In this document: positions 1 through 10,752 of the stretch, piece after piece
Layout: each line of letters starts with the position of its first letter
Position numbering within the stretch: position 1 is the first letter of the stretch
From: Colwellia echini
Lineage (GTDB): Bacteria > Pseudomonadota > Gammaproteobacteria > Enterobacterales > Alteromonadaceae
Reading direction: 5' to 3'
Length of the DNA: 62,793 nucleotides
Assembly: GCF_002843355.2 (NCBI RefSeq)
Contig: NZ_PJAI02000021.1
Location: forward strand, 1-62,793
Program-made: the position numbers and the translations under genes
The notes under the pieces: generated by a model
Seen by the model: the letters and a program-made list of their open reading frames with translations, nothing else
Database searches by the model: none
Told to the model about the DNA's origin: nothing

Positions 1-4
1 TTTT

Positions 5-122
5 TGTTTAGCGACAATAGCGCTGTGGTCCCACCTGAATCCATTCCGAACTCAGAAGTGAAACGCAGTTGCGCCGATGGTAGTGTGGGAGTTCCCATGT
101 GAGAGTAGGACATTGCTAGACT
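5..122 (+). rRNA. rrf: 5S ribosomal RNA
   Basis: This is the large-subunit 5S rRNA and the last gene of an rRNA operon whose 16S and 23S genes must lie upstream of the window. The core (GTGGTCCCACCTGA, CCGAACTCAGAAGTGAAACG, GCGCCGATGGTAGTGTGG) matches gammaproteobacterial 5S as I know it. The 5' GTTTAGC at about 6-12 pairs with GCTAGAC at 115-121 to close helix I, which fixes the ends to within a base or two. An intrinsic terminator follows directly. Confidence 0.96.
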
Positions 123-144
123 TCTAATTTGAGCGAAAGCTCTG

Positions 145-175
145 AAAAGCCCGCAACATTGTTGCGGGCTTTTTG
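145..175 (+). terminator. rRNA operon intrinsic terminator
   Basis: A GC-rich perfect stem (AGCCCGCAACA / TGTTGCGGGCT) is followed by a T run 23 bases after the 5S 3' end. A small hairpin, GAGCGAAAGCTC, precedes it. This is the expected rrn terminator. Confidence 0.93.
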
Positions 176-200
176 CTTTTTAGCATTTAAAGAATACCGC

Positions 201-328
201 GTAGGAAGCTGCCCTGCAGGTGACCTAAAACGTATTTTTTTCTGTTATTTACCTCCATATATTGATGAATATATGAGACATAAACATTCAGGTGCACTAA
301 TCTTTTCGCCTGCAGGGCAGCCTCCTAC
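201..328. repeat. Palindromic MITE-like repeat, family A, copy 1
   Basis: The left end GTAGGAAGCTGCCCTGCAG continues to 223 and is inverted with two mismatches at 306-328. The AT-rich centre has no coding potential. A second copy of the same length, homologous also in its centre, lies at 457-584. It sits directly after the duplicated 5S-terminator tail. No transposase is present, so it would be mobilised in trans or act as an RNA hairpin element. Confidence 0.85.
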
Positions 329-336
329 GTCGTGCT

Positions 337-426
337 GTAGGACATTCTCCACTTCAAATTTGAGCGTAAGCTCTGAAAAGCCAGTAACAATGTTACGGGC
401 TTTTTGGTTTTTAGCATTTGAAAAAT
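337..426 (+). pseudogene. Truncated second 5S rRNA 3' tail plus terminator copy
   Basis: This stretch is a diverged direct repeat of 105-195, offset by about 231 bases. It begins with the 5S 3'-end sequence GTAGGACATT, then continues through the GAGCG-AAGCTCTGAAAAGCC segment, the terminator hairpin (376-405) and the TTTTTAGCATTT tail. The rest of a second 5S gene is missing, and the family A repeat (201-328) occupies its place. It reads as the stub of a tandem 5S gene lost by deletion. The terminator arm has changed (CCAGTAACA versus CCCGCAACA) but can still fold. Confidence 0.7.
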
Positions 427-456
427 CTATATTTACTTTCGTATTAGAAAAACTTT

Positions 457-584
457 GTAGGAAGCTGCCCTGCAGGTGAGCCAAAACATAGTTTTGGTTG
501 TTATCTACCTCAATTTATTGATGAATAACCAACACATAAAGTATTTAGGTGCTCTAATCTTTCGCCTGCAGGGCAGCCTCCTAC
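457..584. repeat. Palindromic MITE-like repeat, family A, copy 2
   Basis: The left arm at 457-479 is identical to that of copy 1, and the right arm TCGCCTGCAGGGCAGCCTCC at 562-584 is likewise identical. The internal sequence is homologous but diverged. Both copies are 128 bp. From 585 to about 790 I see no gene, only AT-rich spacer before the htpG promoter. Confidence 0.85.
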
Positions 585-791
585 AGTCGTGCATAGATTT
601 TAAGTATTCTGACTATTGAATTTGTAGGCGAGATTTTTAATCGAGCAGTAGGTATCGAATGGTAGATAAGTGTTATCAAATTCCCGTCTACAAGTAATGA
701 AATATCTTTTTATGTGTTTTAATATTTACGATCTGATCATAATTTAAAACATTTTTAGATCGATTTAATACTAAGTTATTTGCTAAGTATC

Positions 792-819
792 CTTGAATTA
801 TTTTCAACTTGCCCCACAT
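792..819 (+). promoter_or_regulatory. Sigma-32 (heat-shock) promoter of htpG
   Basis: CTTGAA at 792-797, a 14-base spacer, then CCCCACAT at 812-819. This matches the RpoH consensus (CTTGAA, 13-15 bases, CCCCATNT) with one mismatch in the -10 element. It lies about 50 bases upstream of the htpG start, and htpG is a classical sigma-32 target in enterobacteria. Confidence 0.8.
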
Positions 820-868
820 CTTTCTTATCGAATATTTAACTCTTATTTAATGACAGGAGATGTTTCAG

Positions 869-2830
869 ATGTCTGAAGCCAATCAAGTAGAAAACCATCA
901 GTTTGCATCCGATAATGCAAAAATTCTTCAATTAATGATCCATTCACTTTATTCAAATAAAGAAATATTTTTACGTGAATTAGTATCAAACGCTGCAGAT
1001 GCTGCAGATAAGTTGCGCTTTAAAGCATTATCTGATGATAGCTTATATGAAAACGACGGTGATCTACGTGTTCGCGTAAGCTGCGATAAAGAAAACAAAA
1101 CTGTTACTATTTCTGATAACGGTATTGGAATGACTCAAGAAGAAGTTATTGAGCACTTAGGTACTATTGCTAAATCAGGTACTGCTGATTTCTTCTCACA
1201 ATTATCAGGTGACCAAGCATCAGACTCACAACTAATTGGTCAATTTGGTGTTGGTTTCTACTCAGCATTTATTGTTGCTGATAAAGTTACTGTACGTACA
1301 CGTAAAGCTGGTGATGATGCCGCTAATGGTGTCGAATGGGTGAGTACAGGTGAAGGTTCATTCACTACGGCTAAAATTAACAAAGCCAATCGTGGTACTG
1401 ATATTATTCTTCATTTAAAAGATGATGAAGTAGAATATGCAGATGACTGGCGTTTAAAGTCAATCGTGACTAAATACTCTGATCATATTTCAGTGTCTGT
1501 GCAAATGCTAACTCCTGAAGTTCCTGCTGTTGAAGCGAAAGAAGAAGTTAAAGATGATGAAGGTAATGTAACGGTTCCTGCTATTGAAGCAAAACCTGCG
1601 GTTCCTGCTCTATGGGAGCCAGTAAATAAAGCAACGGCTTTATGGACTCGTGAAAAAGCTGATGTAACCGACGAAGAATACAAAGAATTCTATAAGCATG
1701 TGTCACATGACTTTGGTGATCCTCTACTATGGGAGCACAACAGAGTAGAAGGTAAAACTGAATACACGTCTCTATTATACGTTCCTGCTAAAGCACCATT
1801 TGATATGTACAACCGTGAAAAACAACATGGTTTGAAGTTGTTTGTACAACGTGTATTTATTATGGATGATGCTGAACAGTTTATGCCAACCTACTTACGT
1901 TTTGTAAAAGGTTTATTAGACTCTAACGATTTACCATTAAATGTTTCTCGTGAGATTTTACAAGATAATAAAATCACTCAAGCAATTCGTAAAGGTTGTA
2001 CTAAACGTGTATTGAAAATGCTTGAGAAATTAGGCAAAAACGATACAGAGAAGTACCAAGGTTTTTGGGATGAGTTTGGTCAAGTATTAAAAGAAGGCCC
2101 TGCTGAAGATCACGCGAATAAAGAGCAAGTTGCAGGTTTATTACGTTTTGCATCAACTAATGAAGATACTTCGGTACAAAACGTTTCTTTAGCGTCATAC
2201 ATTGAGCGAATGAAAGAAGGTCAGGATAAGATTTACTTTGTTGTTGCAGATAGTTTTGAAGCGGCTAAAAATAGCCCGCATTTAGAAGTTTTCCGTAAGA
2301 AAGGTATCGAAGTTTTATTGATGTCTGATCGCATTGATGAATGGTTAGTTAGTCACTTAAATGAGTTTGATGGTAAGCAATTACAATCAGTAACTCGTGG
2401 CGGTCTTGATCTTGGCGATATGGACGATGCTGAAACTAAAGAAGCGCAAGAGAAGCTTGAAAAAGAATTTGATTCAGTTGTTAAGCGTATTAAAACAAGT
2501 TTAGCGGGCAAAGTGAAAGAAGTTAAATTGTCACAACGTTTAACTGACTCTCCTGCGTGTATTGTTGCAGATGAAGATGATATGAGTAGTCAAATGGCTA
2601 AGTTAATGGCATCGGTAGGCCAAGAGGTTCCTGAAACTTTACCTATCTTTGAAATTAACGGCGAGCACGCTTTAGTTAAACACGTGGCAGATGAACAAGA
2701 TGATGATAAATTTAACCAGTGGGTTGAAGTATTATTTGAACAAGCTATGTTAGCTGAGCGTGGTAGCTTAAAAGATCCAGCAAGCTTTGTAGGTCGTTTA
2801 AATAAATTAATGTTATCACTTACTAAATAA
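869..2830 (+). CDS. htpG: Chaperone protein HtpG (bacterial Hsp90)
   Basis: Cytosolic ATP-dependent Hsp90 chaperone that remodels client proteins together with DnaK. The GHKL ATPase motifs are all present: [10 protein letters not shown] at about 41-50, DNGIGMT at 83-89 and GQFGVGFYS at 124-132, followed by the middle and C-terminal dimerisation domains. I chose the ATG at 869 (653 aa) because AGGAG at 855-859 is well placed for it. The ATG at 860 overlaps that ribosome-binding site. The linker at about residues 214-246 carries an acidic insertion with a repeated VPA(V/I)EAK unit, which makes the protein somewhat longer than the usual 620-640 aa. A sigma-32 promoter precedes it. Confidence 0.97.
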   Translation: MSEANQVENHQFASDNAKILQLMIHSLYSNKEIFLRELVSNAADAADKLRFKALSDDSLYENDGDLRVRVSCDKENKTVTISDNGIGMTQEEVIEHLGTIAKSGTADFFSQLSGDQASDSQLIGQFGVGFYSAFIVADKVTVRTRKAGDDAANGVEWVSTGEGSFTTAKINKANRGTDIILHLKDDEVEYADDWRLKSIVTKYSDHISVSVQMLTPEVPAVEAKEEVKDDEGNVTVPAIEAKPAVPALWEPVNKATALWTREKADVTDEEYKEFYKHVSHDFGDPLLWEHNRVEGKTEYTSLLYVPAKAPFDMYNREKQHGLKLFVQRVFIMDDAEQFMPTYLRFVKGLLDSNDLPLNVSREILQDNKITQAIRKGCTKRVLKMLEKLGKNDTEKYQGFWDEFGQVLKEGPAEDHANKEQVAGLLRFASTNEDTSVQNVSLASYIERMKEGQDKIYFVVADSFEAAKNSPHLEVFRKKGIEVLLMSDRIDEWLVSHLNEFDGKQLQSVTRGGLDLGDMDDAETKEAQEKLEKEFDSVVKRIKTSLAGKVKEVKLSQRLTDSPACIVADEDDMSSQMAKLMASVGQEVPETLPIFEINGEHALVKHVADEQDDDKFNQWVEVLFEQAMLAERGSLKDPASFVGRLNKLMLSLTK

Positions 2831-2864
2831 TATTTAGTTATTTGCTAAGCTGACACACTTGTAT

Positions 2865-2901
2865 AAAAGGGATATTCTATAATAAAGAGTGTCCCTTTTT
2901 T
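2865..2901 (+). terminator. htpG intrinsic terminator
   Basis: A stem of about 14 bp with two G-U pairs (AAAAGGGATATTCT / AGAGTGTCCCTTTT) closes an ATAATAA-type loop and ends in seven T residues, 35 bases after the htpG stop. Confidence 0.9.
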
Positions 2902-2955
2902 TATCATAAGCTTGTTTGAATTAGAGCTAACTTGTATAGTGTTGCAGCTATAAGT

Positions 2956-3075
2956 AATACCAATCCCAATGAATATGTGATCATTAATACTTGTTAAAAT
3001 ACCCAATTACGTCGTTATTTATTTGGTGATTATTCCTAGGTATAAAATAGACCACCTAATTAATGGAACTGGTAT
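2956..3075. repeat. Palindromic repeat, family B, copy 1
   Basis: Imperfect inverted ends: AATACCAATCCCAATGAAT at 2956-2974 and AATTAATGGAACTGGTAT at 3058-3075. A shorter copy in the opposite orientation lies at 28544-28616. It fills most of the htpG-adk spacer and has no coding potential. Confidence 0.65.
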
Positions 3076-3132
3076 AATAGCCAAAAGAATTGTTACATTA
3101 AGATGATTAAACGCTATCGGCGCTGTGTTTCT

Positions 3133-3141
3133 TGCTATAAT
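3133..3141 (+). promoter_or_regulatory. Extended -10 promoter candidate for adk
   Basis: TGCTATAAT fits an extended -10 element (TGnTATAAT) about 70 bases before adk. The matching -35 region is poor, as is common for extended -10 promoters. Confidence 0.45.
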
Positions 3142-3143
3142 AA

Positions 3144-3854
<711 letters not shown>

Positions 3855-3900
3855 TAGCTTTTTACTAGTTAAGTAAAGATGTAAGTAAGCTTACTGACTA

Positions 3901-3924
3901 AAAACTCGCTCCGGCGAGTTTTTT
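3901..3924. terminator. adk intrinsic terminator, possibly bidirectional
   Basis: AAAACTCGC-TCCG-GCGAGTTTTTTG forms a GC-rich hairpin flanked by A and T runs. It can serve adk on the plus strand and the convergent acetyltransferase gene on the minus strand. Confidence 0.9.
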
Positions 3925-3964
3925 GTTTCTTGGGAATAAATTTGGTGTTGTAAAGGTACAACTT

Positions 3965-4483
3965 TTACTGGTGTTCTTTGTTAATCACCATTGCTATATG
4001 AGGAATACCGTCTTCTAAATACATAGGTGAAACTTGTTCAAAACCGTGTTTGGCGTAATAGGTTTTTAAATGTTGCTGGGCTGAAATTTTAATTCCTTCG
4101 TTGGGAAAGTATTGCTGACAAAGTGCTAAGCCTTGCGTTAGCAGATCATGACCTAAACCATTACCTCTTGCATTTTTGACCGTTACTACTCGACCAATAC
4201 TAATATAGTCATCATAGCTTTGCCCTTTCGCTAAAATACGTAGGTGAGCGACGAGCTGTTGATCTTTTTGACCGACTTTAGTCTGTTCATTAACATCTTG
4301 ATATCCAAGCAAGTGAATTGTTTCTGAGTGTCTATCTAGATTGTCTTTATCACCATCCAAGTCAGGATAAATACAGTTTTGTTCAACTACAAATACATCG
4401 GCACGGAGTTTTAACATGTCATAGAGTTGTTCAAGTGATAATTGTGAAAAGTACCGTGCTTGCCAAGTTGTTTTTGTCTGCAT
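3965..4483 (-). CDS. elaA: GNAT acetyltransferase, ElaA family
   Basis: Probable acetyl-CoA-dependent N-acetyltransferase; the physiological substrate of ElaA is unknown to me. The N-terminal signature LRADVFVVEQNCIYPDLDG is typical of ElaA. The acetyl-CoA loop appears as IGRVVTVKNARGNGLGHDLL, followed by a C-terminal YYAKHGFEQVSPMYLEDGIPH block. It is 172 aa against about 150 for E. coli ElaA; the extra length lies mainly in the segment around residues 45-80. It converges on adk and shares the terminator region. Confidence 0.87.
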   Translation of the reverse strand: MQTKTTWQARYFSQLSLEQLYDMLKLRADVFVVEQNCIYPDLDGDKDNLDRHSETIHLLGYQDVNEQTKVGQKDQQLVAHLRILAKGQSYDDYISIGRVVTVKNARGNGLGHDLLTQGLALCQQYFPNEGIKISAQQHLKTYYAKHGFEQVSPMYLEDGIPHIAMVINKEHQ

Positions 4484-4524
4484 AAGTTCAATTGATGGTT
4501 AAGGAAGCTAAATGAGTAGCTAAG

Positions 4525-5427
4525 TTAAGGGTTAATGATACGAACTTTATGTGGGTCTACAAAAAATCCCGCTTGTTGATAAGCTCTTTCAATGTCCCCA
4601 TTTTCACGTAACATTTTCAAGCCTTTATTAATTGCTATAAAAGCGGCCTCCCCTTTAGGATGTGCTTTACTAATGATGAAATGGCGGGAGTCTTTAAGTA
4701 ATATTCCTATATTCGGTACCGGAACTAAATGTATAACTCCCATTGTGAAACTTAAATCGGGAGTTGAATTAAAGGGCATTAAGATAAAATCAATCCATAA
4801 TAAATTAACCATACGCACCATAGACAGCCAAGAGTCGTCTCTTATAAGCTCTTTAAGTGGTAATTCTTCAAGGGTACTCCAATCTGTCCGCCAAAGAGGT
4901 GTTGACACCGCAGTTAACTGAGTAAGATCAGAGAGGCTGTTTAATGCTAAAGTCTTCGAGTTTTCAGGACTCGTATAGATGCCAGCCACGTATTCACCAT
5001 TTCTTATCACTTCATCAGAAATATATACATATTTAGCAATAGGTTGTGAGTCTTTTAACCAATAAGAATCAAAGCTAATAAGTGACTTACCATTTTGCAG
5101 CATTTTAGTATTACGAAAATTTACTTTACCCGCGGCATAGTTGAAAGAGTCGTTAAAACCGCCAAGTCTAAGTGCTTTTTGAGCTATGATCATATCAACT
5201 ACATCACGACGGATACTCTTGCCGGAAAAGTTATCTATAGTGGCTATATCTCTGCCTGAGACAAATTCTTGATAATCAATGTAAACATCATCGCGAATAT
5301 AGATGAGTACGCTATTGGGGTTTGCAAAAGAAGATTGGCAAAAAACAATGAAATAAAGTATGAATAACTTTATTTGAATAGAAGAACTGTTAGTCTTATA
5401 AAAATAGCCCCTATTAAACTTTACCAT
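4525..5427 (-). CDS. Periplasmic solute-binding-like protein of unknown ligand
   Basis: The first ~36 residues form a basic start and a hydrophobic stretch (KLFILYFIVFCQSSFA), consistent with a signal peptide cleaved after SFA. The rest resembles the type II periplasmic binding fold seen in proteins related to bacterial extracellular solute-binding family 3: an early TIDNFSGKSIRRDVVD segment and a C-terminal KAHPKGEAAFIAINKGL...ENGDIERAYQQAGF helix-strand ending. No transporter subunits or sensor domain are adjacent, so it may be a stand-alone or signalling binding protein. The fold assignment is an inference from pattern and could be wrong. Confidence 0.55.
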   Translation of the reverse strand: MVKFNRGYFYKTNSSSIQIKLFILYFIVFCQSSFANPNSVLIYIRDDVYIDYQEFVSGRDIATIDNFSGKSIRRDVVDMIIAQKALRLGGFNDSFNYAAGKVNFRNTKMLQNGKSLISFDSYWLKDSQPIAKYVYISDEVIRNGEYVAGIYTSPENSKTLALNSLSDLTQLTAVSTPLWRTDWSTLEELPLKELIRDDSWLSMVRMVNLLWIDFILMPFNSTPDLSFTMGVIHLVPVPNIGILLKDSRHFIISKAHPKGEAAFIAINKGLKMLRENGDIERAYQQAGFFVDPHKVRIINP

Positions 5428-5469
5428 AAAAGCACACCATCATTAATTCTTCTAGAAGAAAGGGGATAG

Positions 5470-5512
5470 CATCCTTGTTATCTCTATATTTATATAAACA
5501 ATAACAAGGATG
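5470..5512 (-). terminator. Stem-loop at the 3' end of the his operon
   Basis: The perfect 12-bp inverted repeat CATCCTTGTTAT / ATAACAAGGATG has a 19-base AT-rich loop and lies 44 bases beyond the hisIE stop. The T-tract after it on the minus strand is weak (ATCCCCTTTC). It may be a Rho-assisted or RNA-stabilising 3' end and not a strict intrinsic terminator. Confidence 0.55.
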
Positions 5513-5555
5513 TAGGCATTTAGCAAAAGTCTTTAAAGCTATAGGGTCTTAGTTA

Positions 5556-6176
5556 TTATTTATTGTGACGTTTTTGTAAAACTTCCATCACTTCTGCAAG
5601 TTCTATTTTTTGATCTTTCAGTAATACTAAGGTGTGGTAAAACAAATCAGCACATTCACCTAAAAAGTCATCTTTAGTTTCAGCTAATGCTGCAATAACA
5701 ACTTCAACACCTTCTTCACCAACTTTTTGAGCAACCTTGTTAGTTCCACGAGAAAGTAAACGGGCTGTGTAACTTTCTTCAATAGGATCATTAGCACGCT
5801 TATTTACAAAACGTTCTAAGTGGCTTAAAAAGTTTTGTTGGCTAATTTGCTCTTCGGGAAAACAAGACGTGGTATTTAAATGACAGGTTGGCCCATTAGG
5901 ATTAGCTGCAATTAATAAACAATCTTGGTCACAATCAGCTAATACTTGAGTCACGTCTAAGGTATTACCAGAGCTTTCGCCTTTCATCCATAAGCGTTGT
6001 TTTGAACGGCTAAAGAAAGTAGCTTTGCTTGTGTTTAGTGTTGCAGTTAATGCTTCAATATCCATAAAACCTTGCATTAGTACAGCACCAGTTGCCGCAT
6101 CTTGAATGATGGCTGGTAACAAGTTATCCATTTTTTCCCAAGCCAGATCTTGTACATTATCTAAAGTTACAATCAT
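5556..6176 (-). CDS. hisIE: Bifunctional phosphoribosyl-AMP cyclohydrolase / phosphoribosyl-ATP pyrophosphatase
   Basis: Carries out steps 2 and 3 of histidine synthesis in the cytosol. The N-terminal cyclohydrolase half contains WMKGESSGNTLDV and the metal-binding DCDQDCLL, with further cysteines in GPTCHLNTTSCF. The C-terminal pyrophosphohydrolase half has KVGEEGVEVVIAA and the ECADLFYHTLVLL helix. The length of 206 aa matches enterobacterial HisIE. It is the last gene of the his operon, 69 bases after hisF. Confidence 0.97.
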   Translation of the reverse strand: MIVTLDNVQDLAWEKMDNLLPAIIQDAATGAVLMQGFMDIEALTATLNTSKATFFSRSKQRLWMKGESSGNTLDVTQVLADCDQDCLLIAANPNGPTCHLNTTSCFPEEQISQQNFLSHLERFVNKRANDPIEESYTARLLSRGTNKVAQKVGEEGVEVVIAALAETKDDFLGECADLFYHTLVLLKDQKIELAEVMEVLQKRHNK

Positions 6177-6245
6177 GTTGTTCTTTCTAATCCTATTCTT
6201 AGTGCTTTAATCGGTAGATGTGGTAGTTAACAGTTTTGTTAACTT

Positions 6246-7019
6246 TTACGGTCTAATAGCGATATTGTTATCAATTAAGTACTGCTTTAGTTCATCCATA
6301 GGAATAATTCCTTTATGGAAAACACTAGCCGCTAAGCCACCGTCAACATCGGCTTGTTGATAAACATCTTTAAAATGTTCCATAGTACCTGCGCCGCCTG
6401 AAGCAATTAAAGGCACGTTACACACTGCGCGCGCTTGCTTTAGTTGTTCAATGTCGTAACCGTTACGCACACCGTCTTGATTCATGCAGTTTAATACAAT
6501 TTCACCCGCACCACGTTTTTGTACTTCTTGGATCCAATCGAACGTTGTCCAACTAGTTTGTTGAGTACGCGTTTCATCACCAGTAAATTGGTAAACTTCG
6601 TATTTGCCTGTATCTTTGTTATAAAAACTATCGATGCCAACAACAATACATTGCTGACCAAAAACATCGGCTAAGCGGCTAATTAAACTTGGATCAGCAA
6701 GGGCAGGTGAGTTAATACTGATTTTATCTGCGCCCATCATTAAAATTTCTTTTGCATCAGCTTCGCTTTTAATGCCACCAGCAACACAAAATGGAATATC
6801 AATTACTTCGGCAATACGACTGACCCAGCTTTTATCTACAACACGCCCATCTGAACTTGCAGTAATATCGTAAAAGACTAATTCATCAGCACCTGCTTGT
6901 GCGTATTTTTGCGCAAGCGGTACAATGTCACCAATAATTTCATGGTTACGAAACTGTACGCCTTTAACTACTTTACCGTCTCGAACATCAAGGCAAGGGA
7001 TAATTCTTTTAGCTAGCAT
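6246..7019 (-). CDS. hisF: Imidazole glycerol phosphate synthase, cyclase subunit
   Basis: Forms IGP and AICAR from PRFAR using ammonia delivered by HisH. It is a TIM barrel with the family start [19 protein letters not shown], catalytic Asp in PCLDV near residue 11 and in VVGIDSF near 130, and phosphate loops ASGGAGT and AASVFHKG. The length of 257 aa is normal. Its ATG overlaps the hisA stop by one base (TAATG), so translation is probably coupled. Confidence 0.98.
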   Translation of the reverse strand: MLAKRIIPCLDVRDGKVVKGVQFRNHEIIGDIVPLAQKYAQAGADELVFYDITASSDGRVVDKSWVSRIAEVIDIPFCVAGGIKSEADAKEILMMGADKISINSPALADPSLISRLADVFGQQCIVVGIDSFYNKDTGKYEVYQFTGDETRTQQTSWTTFDWIQEVQKRGAGEIVLNCMNQDGVRNGYDIEQLKQARAVCNVPLIASGGAGTMEHFKDVYQQADVDGGLAASVFHKGIIPMDELKQYLIDNNIAIRP

Positions 7020-7786
7020 TACTTATCACCTTTAGTACTTGATTTTGTGTTTGATTGAGGCCAACAAGCAATTGCTTCTTCGAGAGTGAATTTACCTTCA
7101 AGTAAAGAACGACCTAAGATCACGCCGCTAACACCGGTATGAATTAATGCTTTAATGTCATCAAGGCTGCCAATGCCACCTGATGCTTGCCAATCAATGT
7201 CAGGGTACTTCGCACAAACTTCTGTATATAAATCAACATTAGTACCAGCTAACGTACCGTCTTTACTGATGTCAGTACATAATACGTGTTTAATACCTGC
7301 ATCTTGATATTGAGCCAGTAAGTCTTCTAGGTTTACACCGCTGTCTTCAATCCAACCATGAGTTGGTAGTGTTTTATTGCCTTGAGCATCAATTTTAATA
7401 TCTAACGCTAAAACAATTTTTTCACTGCCGTATTTTTTTACCCACTCGGTAACAAGTTCAGGTTGTTTGATAGCTAAGCTACCGATAACTACACGATTTG
7501 CGCCAAGGTCTAATAACTGTTTTACGTCATCTTCACAACGTACGCCACCACCTACTTGAATGATCATTGATGGGTGATTAACTACGGTTTTTAATGTTTC
7601 TAATTGACGTTTAGTACTGTCTTTTGCGCCATCTAAATCAACAAAGTGCATAACTGTTGCACCTGCGTCAGCGTAAGCTTGTTGACGGTTTTGCACCGTA
7701 TATTCATAATTTGTTTTTTGAGCGTAATCGCCTTGATATAAGCGAACAACTTCACCACTGATTAAGTCAATTGCTGGGATCATCAT
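7019..7786 (-). CDS. hisA: ProFAR isomerase (HisA)
   Basis: Isomerises ProFAR to PRFAR, the step before HisFH. The TIM-barrel markers are [20 protein letters not shown] at the start, VGGGVR, the [12 protein letters not shown] phosphate loop and SGGIGSLDD near the C-terminus. Two consecutive Met codons begin the frame; the family norm (M-I/L-I-P) suggests the second (7783) is the real start. It sits two bases after hisH and overlaps hisF by one base. Confidence 0.98.
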   Translation of the reverse strand: MMIPAIDLISGEVVRLYQGDYAQKTNYEYTVQNRQQAYADAGATVMHFVDLDGAKDSTKRQLETLKTVVNHPSMIIQVGGGVRCEDDVKQLLDLGANRVVIGSLAIKQPELVTEWVKKYGSEKIVLALDIKIDAQGNKTLPTHGWIEDSGVNLEDLLAQYQDAGIKHVLCTDISKDGTLAGTNVDLYTEVCAKYPDIDWQASGGIGSLDDIKALIHTGVSGVILGRSLLEGKFTLEEAIACWPQSNTKSSTKGDK

Positions 7787-7788
7787 AG

Positions 7789-8453
7789 CTAAATTTGCTC
7801 CTGATTTTTATTTGAAAAGGTAAGTTCTGTTGCGTCTAGCTCAAGAAAATTTTGAATTATTTTGCTACCTAGCGCACTTGAACGCTCAGGGTGAAATTGA
7901 CAACCAATAAAGTTGTCTTTAGCTATAGCTGCTGAAAATGCGCTGCCGTATTCACAGCTAGCAATCGTGTATTCACTAATTGGTGCGGCAAAGCTATGTA
8001 CAAAATAAAAGTAGTCACCAACTGAAATACCGTTAAAAATTGGGTGGTCACTTACATGTGTTAGCGTGTTCCACCCCATGTGTGGTAAACGGTTACCTAT
8101 TGCTTTTAAAGGCTCAACTTTAGTAGGGATAAGATTCAAACAAGGCACTACTTTTTCACTGTCGCCTTCGGTTGATGACTCAGTCATTAATTGCATACCT
8201 AAACAAAAACCTAGCACGGGTTGTTTTAGACCTTGAAGTACGTCAATTAAGTTTTTAGCTTTAATATTTTCCATTGCGTGTTTCGCGCTGCCAACACCAG
8301 GAAAAATCACTTTTTTCGCTTGTTTAATTAACTCAACGTCATCAGTAATAGTCACGTCAAAACCTAAACGCTCTACGGCAAATTTAACCGATGATAAATT
8401 AGCACAACCGGTATCAACAATAACGTTTGTTGGTAAAGAGCTCGCTGTTGTCA

Positions 8454-8454
<1 letters not shown>
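7789..8454 (-). CDS. hisH: Imidazole glycerol phosphate synthase, glutamine amidotransferase subunit
   Basis: Class I glutaminase that supplies ammonia to HisF. The nucleophile is the Cys in LGFCLGMQLM, and the His-Glu pair is in CQFHPERSS. The oxyanion region GVGSAKHAM is present. It is 221 aa, slightly longer than E. coli HisH (196) because of an extended C-terminal tail after QNFLEL. The start codon overlaps the hisB stop by one base (TAATG). Confidence 0.97.
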
Positions 8455-9554
<1,100 letters not shown>

Positions 9555-9601
9555 TCATTATTTTTGTTATGCTAGCGGTACATTGAAAGCTAGCATTAAC
9601 G

Positions 9602-10750
9602 TTACTTAAGTGTTTCTAGTAGCTGTTTTAACTGTGATATTTCGGCTTCACTGCCAAGACTAATTCGAAGACAATTTTCAAGCTGTAATTGCTTAGATTG
9701 GTCACGAATTAAAATGTTATTCTCTACTAATAAATTAAATACGGTGTCTTTCTCGCTCAAGTTATTACAGCGAAATAATACAAAGTTCGCGTCGCTTGGG
9801 AAAACTTCACAGCACCAATTTTGCTGCTCAAGCCATGTTATTAACTCAGTACGTAACGCATTAGCGTTTATTACACGTGTTTGCATTAGCGCTAAATCAT
9901 TGGTTAATGCTTGGCTGGCAATTTCAGCGATAGGCGCTGGAACTGGGTAAGGCGCAATAACTTTACTCAATAAGGTAATAACTTCTTCGCTTGCTAAAGT
10001 AAAGCCGCAACGTAAACCCGCTAAAGCAAAAGCTTTTGATAAGGTTCTTAAAACAATAACGTTGTCATATGTACTAATTAACTTGGTATTGATTTGATCA
10101 GCTGAGAAGTCTTCTGAGGTATATTCATAATATGCTTCGTCAACGACTACCATGGCACTATCTTTAAACATTTCAATAACGGCTTTAATTTCTGCTTGCG
10201 GTAATGTATTGCCCGTTGGGTTACCTGGTGAGCATAAAAATACTACTTTAACTTTACCTACTTGTGCTTTTAAACCTTCAAGATCTAATTGACACTTTGC
10301 TTCTGTGGTATTAATTAAAGGTACTTTAATAACATCGGCGCCGTGATTCTCAGCGCTGATTGCATACATGCCATAAGTTGGCGGACAAATAAGAATACTG
10401 TCTTGGTAAGCTTTACAAAAGCTGCGAATAATTAATTCAATGCCTTCATCTGCACCGCGGGTTGCTAAAATACTTTTAACCGATAATTTACAATAATTGC
10501 TGTAAGCATTTAATAACGCTTGCGGTTGAAAGTCAGGGTAGCGATTAATGTTTTCGCTGTTTAATTGATACTTACCTTGACCTGGCGCTTCGTTAGCATT
10601 CAACCAAGTTTTACTGTTAGCTTGTTCATTATCGCCACTAGCAAAAAGACGACGAGCAGATTGGTATGGCACCATGTCTACTAATTCTTCTCTTGCTAAT
10701 TTTCTGATCAAAGCATCAATGCTTGAAGCATTGTTAGCTGAAGCGCTCAT
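9602..10750 (-). CDS. hisC: Histidinol-phosphate aminotransferase
   Basis: PLP enzyme that transaminates imidazole acetol phosphate. This is the class I/II fold with RGADEGIELIIRSFC, CSPGNPTGN, the VVDEAYYEY cofactor strand and the Schiff-base lysine in LRTLSKAFALAGLRCG. The length is 382 aa, with a short N-terminal extension of about 20 residues relative to E. coli. It starts two bases after the hisD stop. Confidence 0.97.
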   Translation of the reverse strand: MSASANNASSIDALIRKLAREELVDMVPYQSARRLFASGDNEQANSKTWLNANEAPGQGKYQLNSENINRYPDFQPQALLNAYSNYCKLSVKSILATRGADEGIELIIRSFCKAYQDSILICPPTYGMYAISAENHGADVIKVPLINTTEAKCQLDLEGLKAQVGKVKVVFLCSPGNPTGNTLPQAEIKAVIEMFKDSAMVVVDEAYYEYTSEDFSADQINTKLISTYDNVIVLRTLSKAFALAGLRCGFTLASEEVITLLSKVIAPYPVPAPIAEIASQALTNDLALMQTRVINANALRTELITWLEQQNWCCEVFPSDANFVLFRCNNLSEKDTVFNLLVENNILIRDQSKQLQLENCLRISLGSEAEISQLKQLLETLK

Positions 10751-10752
10751 GC

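Noticed and set aside
129..484. Open frames on both strands across the post-5S region
   Set aside because: They are built from the duplicated terminator and palindromic repeat; the palindromes open mirror-image frames on both strands. No ribosome-binding site or codon pattern supports them.
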